Assembly (NCBI GenBank): GCA_947495795.1
Contig: CANMAI010000004.1
Location: forward strand, 62,001 to 126,000
DNA: 64,000 nucleotides
Direction: 5' to 3'
From: an uncultured Paracoccaceae bacterium
GTDB lineage: Bacteria; Pseudomonadota; Alphaproteobacteria; Rhodobacterales; Rhodobacteraceae
In this document: positions 55,146 through 63,964 of the stretch, in pieces
Numbering within the stretch: position 1 is the first letter of the stretch
Layout of the letters: each line of letters opens with the position of its first letter
Position numbers and translations under genes: made by a program
Notes under the pieces: generated by a model
Databases searched by the model: none
What the model was told of the DNA's origin: nothing
The model's input: the letters and a program-made list of their open reading frames with translations, nothing else

Positions 55146-57707
55146 TTGTCTTCGGCTCTTGAAGCGGCTGCGGCCGCCGCAGTGCGATATACCCACTCCT
55201 CCATTGAACCGGAACACTGGATACTCGCGCTAACCGAACAACCAGAGTTTCTTGAACTTCTTGAAAAAGAAGGAATTCCTCCCGCTCCAGTGAAGGGCGA
55301 AGCACAAGCGGCACTTGAGGTGCTGAAGCGAGGTTCATCCGGCGCTCCGTCAATGTCTCAGACTATAATTCATGCCGCGCGAGAGGCGTGGCTGTTGACC
55401 TCGTTGCGGTTCGATCATCAGCGCGTCACGCTCCCAGCACTTCTGCTAACCTTGGCAAGCGATAGCCAGTTGCGAGCGTCGCTCCGCACGGCTGCTCCTT
55501 CTTTACTGCACCTAAACCTCGCTAGCCTGGAGGCCCAACTTGCCGCTCAGCCAGCGGTCCGGACTGAGGCGATACCCTCAAATTCGCGCCCATCTACTGT
55601 ACCGGCAGCGGGTGGCGAAGACTTTCTGGCAGCCTATGCGACGGATCTTACCCAAGAAGCGCGGGACGGCCGAATAGATCGTGTGATAGGCCGCGACCCT
55701 GAACTGCGCCAGATGGTCGATATCCTGATGCGGAGGAGGCAGAATAACCCGATTCTCGTGGGGGAAGCAGGGGTTGGCAAAACAGCCATCGTGGAAGCCT
55801 TCGCGCGTATGATTGCGGATGGTGAAGCGCCAGAGATGTTTGCGGAAACTATCTTGATGACGCTCGATCTGAGCCTCTTGCAGGCGGGTGCCGGTGTAAA
55901 AGGTGAGTTTGAGCGGCGACTTAAGGGCGTTGTAGATCAGGTAAAAACTTCAGCAACACCGGTGATCCTCTTCATTGATGAGGCGCACACTATTATCGGT
56001 GCCGGCGGGCAACAAGGCCAAGGAGATGCAGCAAACATTCTCAAGCCAGCTTTGGCGCGGGGAGAATTACGCACAATCGCCGCAACCACTTGGGCAGAAT
56101 ACAAGAAGTATTTTGAGAAAGACCCGGCCCTGACACGTCGTTTCCAGACGGTGAAAGTGGATGAACCGGATGTAGAAACCGCCGTTAGAATGATGCGCGC
56201 CATCGCTCCCAATTTTCGAAAGCACCACGATATTCGCATCCGCGATTCCGCCTTGCGCGCTGCGGTAGAGCTCTCACATCGCTACCTCCCAGGGCGCCAG
56301 TTACCAGACAAGGCGGTCAGCCTAATCGATACCGCATCGGCATCCGTTGCCATGAGCCGTCAGACGGTTCCGGCTGCCTTGGGCGACGCCCGAAGAGAGG
56401 TGGAATTGTTGGAAGCGGAAATAGCTGCTGTAGAAAGTGAACCCCTTTCGGCCGAAATCCCGAAAAGGCTGAAAGAGCTTCGAAAGGCGCTTGGATTGGC
56501 CACTTCAGAAGTTCAAGCTCTGGAGGCAAGACGCACTGAAGAAGATGCGCTTATTGCACAAGCCGATGTTCTGGAAGCGGAGCCAACACCGGGTGATCAG
56601 CAGCAAAAGGCACTTGCACAAACGGAAAGAAAGCTCAGCAAGATCCAAGGAGATGTGCCCTTGGTGCACCGTCTCGTGGATGCGGAGGCTGTGGCGGCTG
56701 TTGTGGCCCGATGGACGGGAGTTCCGCTAGGTCGTCTGATGAAAGACCAGATTGCGACGGTAACCGAGTTGGAAGACCGTCTGAAAAGGCGGATCATCGG
56801 ACAGGACGCAGCCATCGCCACGATATCTGATGCCATGCGCACCGCGCGTGCTGGACTCAACGACCCTCGTCGGCCTCCCGGTGTATTCCTGATGGTTGGC
56901 ACTTCGGGTGTGGGTAAGACAGAGACGGCCTTGGCGCTTGCTGACGAATTGTATGGCGGCCCCCAAAACCTGACCACCATAAATATGTCCGAGTTCAAAG
57001 AAGAGCACAAAGTCTCCCTTCTGATGGGCTCACCTCCCGGTTATGTGGGCTACGGCGAAGGAGGCGTGCTGACGGAAGCAGTGAGACGCAGGCCTTATGG
57101 AGTATTGTTGCTCGACGAAATGGATAAAGCTCACCCGGGAGTACAAGACATCTTCTATCAGTTGTTTGATAAAGGGACGCTGAGGGATGGCGAGGGGCGG
57201 GACATCGACTTCAAAAACACCACCATCATGATGACGGCCAATACTGGAACGGAGACGCTGGCTACTCTGGCTGAAGATCCGGAAACCATGCCGGAAGGCG
57301 AGGAGTTGGCAGAAGTATTGAAGGATGCGCTTCTCACCCAATTCAAATCTGCTTTTCTTGGTCGCGTGTCGATAGCACCCTTCCTGCCGCTGGACGCCAA
57401 AGCTCTGAGCAAGATCCTTGATCTGCAAGTCGCCAAGATCGCAGATCGTGTGAAGAGCAGCTATGGAACTGATTTGACAATTACTGAGGAAGCCCGCGTG
57501 GCTCTCGTTTCAAAATGCATCGCTGGCGATACCGGTGCCCGCGCACTCGAATCGATGCTCTCAAGGGACATACTCTCCAAGCTCTCCATCTTTTTTCTTG
57601 ACGCCGTTTCCAGCGGCAAATTTCCGCGAAATGTGGCAATCGGAGCCGAAGATAACGGAAACATGACAGTTATGGCCGTTGGACCCCGTAAAAAACTGAA
57701 AAGATAG
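55146..57707 (+). CDS. tssH: T6SS sheath-disassembly ATPase TssH (ClpV), apparent frame problem at N-terminus
   Basis: An AAA+ ClpB-type unfoldase that recycles contracted sheath. The first ATPase domain has GEAGVGKTAIV and the second GTSGVGKTETALALADEL; FIDEAHTIIG and LLLDEMDKAH are the Walker B regions, and an R-rich middle coiled coil lies between. Both ATPase sites are intact. The listed TTG start gives 853 residues but cuts the N-domain: the same frame upstream still reads as ClpV (VIDLHILVRRLDAPLSSALE) back to a TGA at 55056, with no good start codon. An ATG at 55055 in another frame would join it if one A of the AAAA run near 55094-55097 were absent. Confidence 0.92.
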   Translation: MSSALEAAAAAAVRYTHSSIEPEHWILALTEQPEFLELLEKEGIPPAPVKGEAQAALEVLKRGSSGAPSMSQTIIHAAREAWLLTSLRFDHQRVTLPALLLTLASDSQLRASLRTAAPSLLHLNLASLEAQLAAQPAVRTEAIPSNSRPSTVPAAGGEDFLAAYATDLTQEARDGRIDRVIGRDPELRQMVDILMRRRQNNPILVGEAGVGKTAIVEAFARMIADGEAPEMFAETILMTLDLSLLQAGAGVKGEFERRLKGVVDQVKTSATPVILFIDEAHTIIGAGGQQGQGDAANILKPALARGELRTIAATTWAEYKKYFEKDPALTRRFQTVKVDEPDVETAVRMMRAIAPNFRKHHDIRIRDSALRAAVELSHRYLPGRQLPDKAVSLIDTASASVAMSRQTVPAALGDARREVELLEAEIAAVESEPLSAEIPKRLKELRKALGLATSEVQALEARRTEEDALIAQADVLEAEPTPGDQQQKALAQTERKLSKIQGDVPLVHRLVDAEAVAAVVARWTGVPLGRLMKDQIATVTELEDRLKRRIIGQDAAIATISDAMRTARAGLNDPRRPPGVFLMVGTSGVGKTETALALADELYGGPQNLTTINMSEFKEEHKVSLLMGSPPGYVGYGEGGVLTEAVRRRPYGVLLLDEMDKAHPGVQDIFYQLFDKGTLRDGEGRDIDFKNTTIMMTANTGTETLATLAEDPETMPEGEELAEVLKDALLTQFKSAFLGRVSIAPFLPLDAKALSKILDLQVAKIADRVKSSYGTDLTITEEARVALVSKCIAGDTGARALESMLSRDILSKLSIFFLDAVSSGKFPRNVAIGAEDNGNMTVMAVGPRKKLKR

Positions 57708-57729
57708 GAAATTGACGCTTTGGTAATTG

Positions 57730-57758
57730 TTGAATGCGTCCGCGACACGCTGTAAATT
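57730..57758 (+). promoter_or_regulatory. candidate hcp promoter
   Basis: TTGAAT at 57730-57735 and TAAATT at 57753-57758 are separated by exactly 17 bases and lie about 62 bases before the hcp ATG. Each hexamer matches the sigma-70 consensus at four of six positions. A separate promoter would allow the high Hcp levels usual in T6SS. Confidence 0.45.
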
Positions 57759-57820
57759 AAGAAGGCCACCGCCCAATTTGGGCCATCCCGCTGACAAAAT
57801 TTTAACCCGTGAGGAACATA

Positions 57821-58297
57821 ATGCCAGTTTATATGCAATTCGATGGAATCCCTGGGGATGCCACGCACGAGACCCACAAGAAATGGACAGACATTGAGGC
57901 GATGCACTGGAATGTCTCGCGCAACATGTCAACATCTGCAGGTTCCAGCGCGAACCGCGAGGCATCCGAGCCGATGATCTCCAATGTGATCATTAACAAA
58001 GTCAGCGATTCTTCTTCCACCAAGCTTTTCGCGGAAGCTTGTACAGGCAAGATTGGGAAGACGGTTACACTTCACTTGGTAACTACCGGTAGCCCAGGCG
58101 AAATGTATATCGAGTACGTCCTCACAAACGCTCTGGTCGCAAGCTATTCGGTCGATACATCTGGTGACCGCCCTGTTGAAACTGTGCAGTTGAACTTCAC
58201 AAAGATGGAAATGAAGTACATTCCACACGACGAAAATCACAAGCCGCAGTCTCCGATGATTGCGTCGTACGACGTCTCTACCACCGTCGCTTCTTAA
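57821..58297 (+). CDS. hcp: T6SS tube protein Hcp (TssD)
   Basis: A 158-residue protein that stacks as hexameric rings to form the inner tube. The start MPVYMQFDGIPGDATHETHK and the later GKTVTLHLVTT, YIEYVLTNALVASYSVD and VETVQLNFTKMEMKYIPHD are typical. I chose the ATG at 57821 with GAGGA just upstream, four codons inside the longest frame. It is followed by a strong terminator, so no effector or VgrG is co-transcribed. Confidence 0.96.
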   Translation: MPVYMQFDGIPGDATHETHKKWTDIEAMHWNVSRNMSTSAGSSANREASEPMISNVIINKVSDSSSTKLFAEACTGKIGKTVTLHLVTTGSPGEMYIEYVLTNALVASYSVDTSGDRPVETVQLNFTKMEMKYIPHDENHKPQSPMIASYDVSTTVAS

Positions 58298-58315
58298 GCG
58301 ATAAGTCTGATATCG

Positions 58316-58347
58316 ATGCGGGCCTGACGGGTGGCCCGCATTTTTTT
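58316..58347 (+). terminator. rho-independent terminator after hcp
   Basis: ATGCGGGCC (58316-58324) pairs with GGCCCGCAT (58333-58341) around an eight-base loop and is followed by a run of seven T (58341-58347). It lies 19 bases after the hcp stop and closes the tssH-hcp unit. Confidence 0.9.
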
Positions 58348-58481
58348 GCATGGCCGTGCACTATCGTAATTTTCAGATACAGCTTCCGACGATTTTCGCT
58401 TCTGATATCGCGCATTGAGAAATCTGCAAAACACCCACAAACTTGTCCCCTGATCTTCAAACAAGTCGGGCAATCACTTTT

Positions 58482-59696
58482 ATGGGCAACTCACTTCAGC
58501 CACCAGTCTACCAAAGCTACGATGTAGTTATCATAGGTGGGGCAGCAATAGGTTCATCAGTTGCATGGTTCCTCGCATCAAATCCTGAGTTTAGAGGATC
58601 AATTCTCGTAGTGGAAAAGGATCCAACATACGAGTACTCCTCTACCGCCCATACAAACAGCTGCATGCGCCAGCAGTTTGGAACTGAAATCAACGTGCGC
58701 ATTTCCCAGTTCGCTGCAGAGTTTGTGAAGAACTTCCGTACCTTCATGGACGGTGATTTGAGAGTGCCGCAGCCGATCCTGCAAAGCTATGGCTACATGT
58801 ATCTGGCAGATTCGGAGCGTGCCGCAGGGGCGCTGAAATCGGCGCTTGAAGTTCAAAAAGCCTGCGGAGCCGCAACCCGCTACATGAGTGCTGAAGAAAT
58901 CAGCAAAAGTTATCCGTTCTATAACCTCGATGGGATCATCGGCGGGAACCACAACCTTGTGGATGAAGGTTACTTCGACAGCAATACTATCTTTGATTGG
59001 TGGAAGCGTACGGCCAAAGAAAAGGGTGTTCACTATCTCCATAACGAGGTCGTAGATATGACCCGCAATGCGTCAGCCGATCGAATAGAGAGCGTCGGCC
59101 TAAAAACTGGTGAAACCGTCAGTTGCGGCACCATCGTTAACGCCTCAGGCCCTCGTGCCGCACGCACGGCACGCATGGCGGGCATTAACGTCCCTGTAGA
59201 ACCACGCAAGCGTTATACTTACATCTTCGCAGCGGAAAATCCGCTGGATCGCGACCTGCCGCTGACGATTGATCCGAGCGGGGTGCATATGCGTACTGAT
59301 GGCACCTACTACCTTGCGGGCTGCCCCCCTGACGATGACCCGCCGGTCGATTATGATGACTTTTCTGAAGATTTCAGCCTTTGGGAAAACAAGGTTTGGC
59401 CTGTTCTTGCTCATCGAATTCCGAGTTTCGAGCGGATCAAGCTAATCAACTCGTGGGTCGGCCATTATGCTTACAACGTCTTCGATCAGAACGCGATTGT
59501 CGGCCCACATACAGAAATCTCCAATTTCCTTTTCGCCAATGGTTTCTCCGGTCACGGCCTCCAGCAATCCCCCGCTGTAGGGCGCGCCATCTCTGAACTA
59601 CTGCTCTATGGGGAATATCGTTCGCTTGATCTCAATCCATTCAGTTACGCACGCATCGCAAAGGGCAAACCCTTTGTTGAAAGGGCAGTGATTTAA
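58482..59696 (+). CDS. FAD-dependent oxidoreductase (DAO family)
   Basis: A 404-residue flavoenzyme of the D-amino-acid/sarcosine oxidase superfamily. The FAD dinucleotide motif is DVVIIGGAAIGSSVAW near residue 14, and the second strand acid is in ILVVEKDPTYEYSST. The C-terminal segment NFLFANGFSGHGLQQSPAVG is typical. Such enzymes oxidise amines or N-substituted amino acids. The ATG at 58482 is preferred over a TTG upstream; its ribosome site is weak. It converges on the iron alcohol dehydrogenase with a six-base gap and likely shares the amine pathway of the neighbouring cluster. Confidence 0.85.
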   Translation: MGNSLQPPVYQSYDVVIIGGAAIGSSVAWFLASNPEFRGSILVVEKDPTYEYSSTAHTNSCMRQQFGTEINVRISQFAAEFVKNFRTFMDGDLRVPQPILQSYGYMYLADSERAAGALKSALEVQKACGAATRYMSAEEISKSYPFYNLDGIIGGNHNLVDEGYFDSNTIFDWWKRTAKEKGVHYLHNEVVDMTRNASADRIESVGLKTGETVSCGTIVNASGPRAARTARMAGINVPVEPRKRYTYIFAAENPLDRDLPLTIDPSGVHMRTDGTYYLAGCPPDDDPPVDYDDFSEDFSLWENKVWPVLAHRIPSFERIKLINSWVGHYAYNVFDQNAIVGPHTEISNFLFANGFSGHGLQQSPAVGRAISELLLYGEYRSLDLNPFSYARIAKGKPFVERAVI

Positions 59697-59702
59697 ACCC
59701 CC

Positions 59703-60848
59703 TTAGATGCATTGCTCCAAAAGTGTCGTTGTGTTCTCCACGTTCATTTCAACCGGATTGCCGCCGCAACTCGGATCACGTAATGCGGCAGCCACAAGCT
59801 GCGGCACATCCGGTTCCTTTACCCCAAGCTCGGTCAAGTTACCGGGAATTCCGAGCATTGCGTTGAGATCAGACACGAAAGCGACAAATCCGTTAAAGCC
59901 CGCTCGAATTCCAAGATAATTCGCGGCGTCTTCAATCTTGCTTTCCACAACCGCCCTGTTGAAAGTCAGCACAGGCACCATAACCACTGCATTCGTTGTT
60001 CCGTGATGCGTGTGATGCACCGCTCCAATCGGATGGGAAAGCGCATGGATCGCGCCTAGTCCCTTCTGAAAGGCCGTCGCTCCCATCGCAGCGGCAGACA
60101 TCATGTGCGCCCGCGCCTCCAGATCTCCGCCATCTGCAAAAGCGCGCGGCAGATTTTCTTTTACAAGCCGCATACCTTGCAACGCTATGCCCTGAGACAT
60201 CGGGTGATAATGCGGCGAGCAATAGGCCTCCAGGCAATGAGCGAAAGCATCCATTCCTGTGCCTGCTGTGATCGCAGGCGGCATACCGATGGTCAGTTCC
60301 GGATCGCTAATCACAACACTTGGCAGAAACTTCGGGTGGAAAATGATCTTCTTTTCCTGTGTTTGAGAATTTGTAATGACCGAAGCCCGGCCAACCTCAG
60401 ACCCAGTGCCGGCCGTCGTTGGCACCGCCACAATTGGCGCGATCGCATCAGCGTCTGCACGTGTCCACCAGTCATCAACATCCTCAAAATCCCAGATCGG
60501 TCGCGTCTGCCCCGCCATAAACGCGACAAGCTTGCCAAGATCGAGCCCTGAGCCTCCTCCAAATGCAATCACGCCGTCGTGCCTGCCAGCCTTAAATGCA
60601 GCAATGCCAGCCTCCGCGTTCCCTTCATGGGGGTTGGGATCGACATCGGAGAAAACCGCGCTTCCAAGCCCAGCCGCGTCCATAAGGTCCAGTGTAGTGC
60701 GCGTAATCGGCAGGCCAGCAAGACCCTTATCCGTTACCAAAAGCGGCTTTGAAATGCCCGCGACGGCACAGGCTTCGGCAATTTCAGAGATACGCCCGGC
60801 ACCAAAACGGATGGCTGTCGGATAAGACCAATTGGCGAAAAGCTTCAT
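59703..60848 (-). CDS. iron-containing alcohol dehydrogenase
   Basis: A 381-residue group III alcohol dehydrogenase. NAD-binding GGGSGLDLGK is near residue 92, and VPTTAGTGSEVGR follows. The metal site is formed by Asp/His in GMDAFAHCLEAYCSPHYHP and by HALSHPIGAVHHTHHG. The ATG overlaps the aldehyde dehydrogenase stop (ATGA). It interconverts an alcohol and an aldehyde, probably an intermediate of the amine pathway that also uses the aldehyde dehydrogenase. Confidence 0.92.
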   Translation of the reverse strand: MKLFANWSYPTAIRFGAGRISEIAEACAVAGISKPLLVTDKGLAGLPITRTTLDLMDAAGLGSAVFSDVDPNPHEGNAEAGIAAFKAGRHDGVIAFGGGSGLDLGKLVAFMAGQTRPIWDFEDVDDWWTRADADAIAPIVAVPTTAGTGSEVGRASVITNSQTQEKKIIFHPKFLPSVVISDPELTIGMPPAITAGTGMDAFAHCLEAYCSPHYHPMSQGIALQGMRLVKENLPRAFADGGDLEARAHMMSAAAMGATAFQKGLGAIHALSHPIGAVHHTHHGTTNAVVMVPVLTFNRAVVESKIEDAANYLGIRAGFNGFVAFVSDLNAMLGIPGNLTELGVKEPDVPQLVAAALRDPSCGGNPVEMNVENTTTLLEQCI

Positions 60849-62224
60849 GCGGTCACTTTCTTCAAATGATAAGACTTGGGCCGTGTGAGGTTCTGATACC
60901 CGATGACAGAAAGCCCACCACCGCGCCCGGTATCCTTGCAACCCGTCCAACACAAACCGGGGTCAAGATAGTCCGCCCGGTTCATAAACACTGTTCCGGT
61001 CTCTATCTGGTCCGCTATCCTCTCGGCACGTAGAATATCCTGTGTCCACAGTGAAGCTGTAAGTCCATAGTCACTGTCGTTCATCAGGTTGATCGCTTCG
61101 GCATCGTTGTTTACGGGCATGATCCCGACGATCGGTCCAAAACTCTCCTCGCGCATAACTCGCATCGAATGGTCTACGTTTGTCAGGATCTGCGGCATCA
61201 GATACGCACCGCCATCAGAGGGGAAAAGGGCCCGGTCAATCCAGGCCTTGGCACCTGCAGCCACGGCTTCCTCAGTCTGAGCCCGAACCTCATCCGCAAA
61301 TCGTGCCTGAGCCATGGGCCCGAGCGTTGTTTCCATGTCGAGCGGATTACCAAGTTTGTAAGTGGAAACAATCCCCACAGCCTTCTCGACAAAAGCATCG
61401 AACAGACTTTCGTCCACATAAATCCGCTCAATTCCGCAGCAACATTGCCCGGAGTTGAACATTGCCCCATCGATCAACGTATCCACCGCTGCACTAAGGT
61501 CTGCGTCTTCCATCGCATAGCCAGGATCTTTGCCGCCAAGTTCCAGCCCAAGGCCAGTGAATGTACCAGATGCAGCCGCTTCCATTGCCCTACCACCCGC
61601 AACAGAACCCGTGAAGTTCACAAAGCCGAAAGCACGCTCGGAAATCAATTCTGAGGTGGTCTGATGATCAAGGTATACATTCTGAAACACTTCCTCCGGC
61701 ACACCAGCTGTATGAAATGCCTGCGCCATCCGCTCACCAACCAAAGGCGTTTGTGAAGCATGCTTCATCACAACGGCATTTCCGGCGATCAAGGCTGGGG
61801 CAACCGTGTTGATTGCCGTCATGTAGGGGTAGTTCCATGGAGCAACTACCAACACCACACCGTGCGGTACTCGCTTGATATAACGCGTGGACTCTTCGCT
61901 GTCCTCAAGCTCAATCGGCGCCAGCGCTTCTCCTGCTATTTTCGCCATATAGCTTGCACGCTCGTCAAACCCGCCGAACTCGCCGCCATATCTCACCGGA
62001 CGGCCCATTTGCCATGCAAGCTCCGGGACGATCTCACTATTCATCTCACCAATACGCGCCACACCGCCCAATACCAGCGCGACCCGCTCCTCCAGTGGCC
62101 GCGCGGCCCACTCAGATTGTACAAGCTTTGCTCGCGCGACAGCCTGCCGGGCCTTGGTACCGGAAAGCACCTCCCGTTCCGCGTAGACCGAGCCATCGAT
62201 CGGCGAAATACATCTGATTGTCAT
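60845..62224 (-). CDS. NAD(P)-dependent aldehyde dehydrogenase
   Basis: A 459-residue aldehyde dehydrogenase. Key elements are VVAPWNYPY, FTGSVAGGRAMEAAASGTF, the general-base glutamate in LELGGKDPGYA and the catalytic cysteine in FNSGQCCCGIER (three consecutive Cys), with EESFGPIVGIMPV near the end. I chose the ATG at 62224, preceded by AGGGGGG, four bases after the VOC stop. It would oxidise an aminoaldehyde or gamma-glutamylaldehyde made from the amine substrate. Confidence 0.93.
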   Translation of the reverse strand: MTIRCISPIDGSVYAEREVLSGTKARQAVARAKLVQSEWAARPLEERVALVLGGVARIGEMNSEIVPELAWQMGRPVRYGGEFGGFDERASYMAKIAGEALAPIELEDSEESTRYIKRVPHGVVLVVAPWNYPYMTAINTVAPALIAGNAVVMKHASQTPLVGERMAQAFHTAGVPEEVFQNVYLDHQTTSELISERAFGFVNFTGSVAGGRAMEAAASGTFTGLGLELGGKDPGYAMEDADLSAAVDTLIDGAMFNSGQCCCGIERIYVDESLFDAFVEKAVGIVSTYKLGNPLDMETTLGPMAQARFADEVRAQTEEAVAAGAKAWIDRALFPSDGGAYLMPQILTNVDHSMRVMREESFGPIVGIMPVNNDAEAINLMNDSDYGLTASLWTQDILRAERIADQIETGTVFMNRADYLDPGLCWTGCKDTGRGGGLSVIGYQNLTRPKSYHLKKVTA

Positions 62225-62228
62225 GTCG

Positions 62229-62600
62229 TCAGTCCCCCCTGAGTGACGCACCAATGAAGATCAACAGGCCCTCATAGATCACATGAAATTCGCGCTGCCC
62301 ATAATCCTGATCGAATGGTGCGCGAAAATTCTCCCTAGGCAAAGCATTCAGTTCCGTCGCCCGTTCTTCGTAAACGGCATCCACATCCAGAACGTCGATA
62401 TAGCAAGATTGTTGCCGTCTTTCATCCTGAAGGTCCATATCCGGTGCCTTCAGAATAAGCCAAAGTGTTGCATCATCCCGCTTAAGGCAGGCCTTCTTAT
62501 CGGAGACAAAGGATGTTTGAAAACCCAGATGCTTGTCGAACCAGAGAACGGCCTCTTCGATATTCGAAACAGGTATGATTGGGCTGCATCTCCGAAACAT
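62229..62600 (-). CDS. VOC/glyoxalase-superfamily protein
   Basis: A 123-residue vicinal-oxygen-chelate fold protein. It begins CSPIIPVSNIEEAVLWFDKH then LGFQTSFVSDKKA and has the paired beta-alpha-beta pattern, ending near FHVIYEGLLIFIGASL. Metal-ligand positions are only partly conserved, so it may be a bleomycin-resistance-like binder rather than an enzyme. It shares one base with the preceding ligase stop (TGATG), which ties it into the catabolic operon; it may detoxify or bind an aldehyde intermediate. Confidence 0.78.
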   Translation of the reverse strand: MFRRCSPIIPVSNIEEAVLWFDKHLGFQTSFVSDKKACLKRDDATLWLILKAPDMDLQDERRQQSCYIDVLDVDAVYEERATELNALPRENFRAPFDQDYGQREFHVIYEGLLIFIGASLRGD

Positions 62601-63964
62601 CAGGCCCTTTCAAATCCGCGCGCGATCTCCCAATCAGTCACCGCACGATCAAATTCCTCCTGTTCCCACTCAGCTGCACGAGTGTAATGATCAACCACAT
62701 CATCGCCCATAGCCGCGCGCAGCATTGCAGAGGCGCGCAATGTCTCTGTTGCAGCACGCAACGTTTGCGGTATCTCCGCAGCCCCTTTATCCTCATACAC
62801 ATCGCCCTTGGTTGGCGACGCGAGTTCCATCTCTTCCTCAATACCCTTGATCCCGGCGGCCAGCATAGCTGCCTGTGCAAGATACGGGTTGAGATCCGCA
62901 CCACCGATCCGGCACTCTATCCGCACGCCCTTGGTGCCTTCGCCACAAAGCCGGAACCCTGCGGTGCGATTGTCTACGGACCACACGGTTTTTGTAGGCG
63001 CAAATGTCCCCTTCAAAAATCGTTTGTAGCTGTTCACGTAAGGAGCCAAGAAATACGTGTATTCGGGCGCGTAAGCGATTAAGCCAGCCATATAGCTCTG
63101 CATGAGATCCGACATGCCGTGGCTATTCGCTGCATCACAAAACAGCGGCACATCCTCTTTCCAAAGCGACTGATGGATATGAGAAGAGGAGCCGACTTTG
63201 GTTGCACTCCACTTAGGCAAAAACGTCGCCGCATGCCCCTGCTGCCAGGCAATCTCCTTCACGGCATGTTTGGCAATCGTATGATGGTCGGCACAGTCCA
63301 ACGCTGCAGAGTAGCGGATGTTCAACTCTTCCTGGCCAGCTTCCGCTTCGCCCTTGGTATTTTCCACTGGAATGCCCGCAGCAAAAAGATGATTGCGCAC
63401 GGGCCGCATAACGGCCTCTTCCCTGGTGGTTTGCAGGATATGGTAGTCCTCGTTGTAGCCACTGATCGGCTCAAGCCTGCGATAGCCTTCCTTGCGCAGC
63501 GCATCAAAACTCTTCTCGAAAAGGAAAAACTCGAGTTCCGTCGCCATCATCGCAGTAAAGCCCAGCGCTTCCAGCCGCGCGATTTGGCGCTTGAGTACAG
63601 CCCGGGGTGAATGCGGTACGGGAAGGTGTGTGTGGTGATCTAAAACTTCGCACAGCACCATTGCGGTGCCCTCGAGCCACGGCACTGGGCGAATTGTCTC
63701 CAGGTCAGGCTTCATCACGTAGTCGCCGTAGCCCGATTGCCAACTGGTTGAGGCATACCCATCAGGCGTTGCCATCTCCAGATCCGTGGCCAGAAGGTAG
63801 TTGCAGCAATGAGTTTCCTCAAAGGAGGTTTCCACAAAATTCACTGCATGAAACCTCTTGCCCATCAGCCGTCCCTGCATGTCGACAAGGCAGGCAAGCA
63901 CCGTATCAATGCTACCATCGGTCACTTGGGATTTCAGGCCATCAAAGCTCAGAGTACCGGGCAT
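62600..63964 (-). CDS. glutamine-synthetase family protein, PuuA-like gamma-glutamyl-amine ligase
   Basis: A 454-residue type-III-like glutamine synthetase homologue. Catalytic-domain elements are MMATELEFFLFEKSFDAL, KWSATKVGSSSHIHQSLW, FAPTKTVWSVDNRTAGFRL, CRIGGADLNPYLAQAAMLAA. In the Puu pathway such enzymes join glutamate to an amine. The aldehyde dehydrogenase and FAD oxidoreductase nearby fit that chemistry, although no PuuD hydrolase is in the window. I prefer the ATG at 63964, with GGAG six bases upstream, over the GTG at 63979. It heads the leftward operon; the right edge ends 36 bases upstream. Confidence 0.87.
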   Translation of the reverse strand: MPGTLSFDGLKSQVTDGSIDTVLACLVDMQGRLMGKRFHAVNFVETSFEETHCCNYLLATDLEMATPDGYASTSWQSGYGDYVMKPDLETIRPVPWLEGTAMVLCEVLDHHTHLPVPHSPRAVLKRQIARLEALGFTAMMATELEFFLFEKSFDALRKEGYRRLEPISGYNEDYHILQTTREEAVMRPVRNHLFAAGIPVENTKGEAEAGQEELNIRYSAALDCADHHTIAKHAVKEIAWQQGHAATFLPKWSATKVGSSSHIHQSLWKEDVPLFCDAANSHGMSDLMQSYMAGLIAYAPEYTYFLAPYVNSYKRFLKGTFAPTKTVWSVDNRTAGFRLCGEGTKGVRIECRIGGADLNPYLAQAAMLAAGIKGIEEEMELASPTKGDVYEDKGAAEIPQTLRAATETLRASAMLRAAMGDDVVDHYTRAAEWEQEEFDRAVTDWEIARGFERA

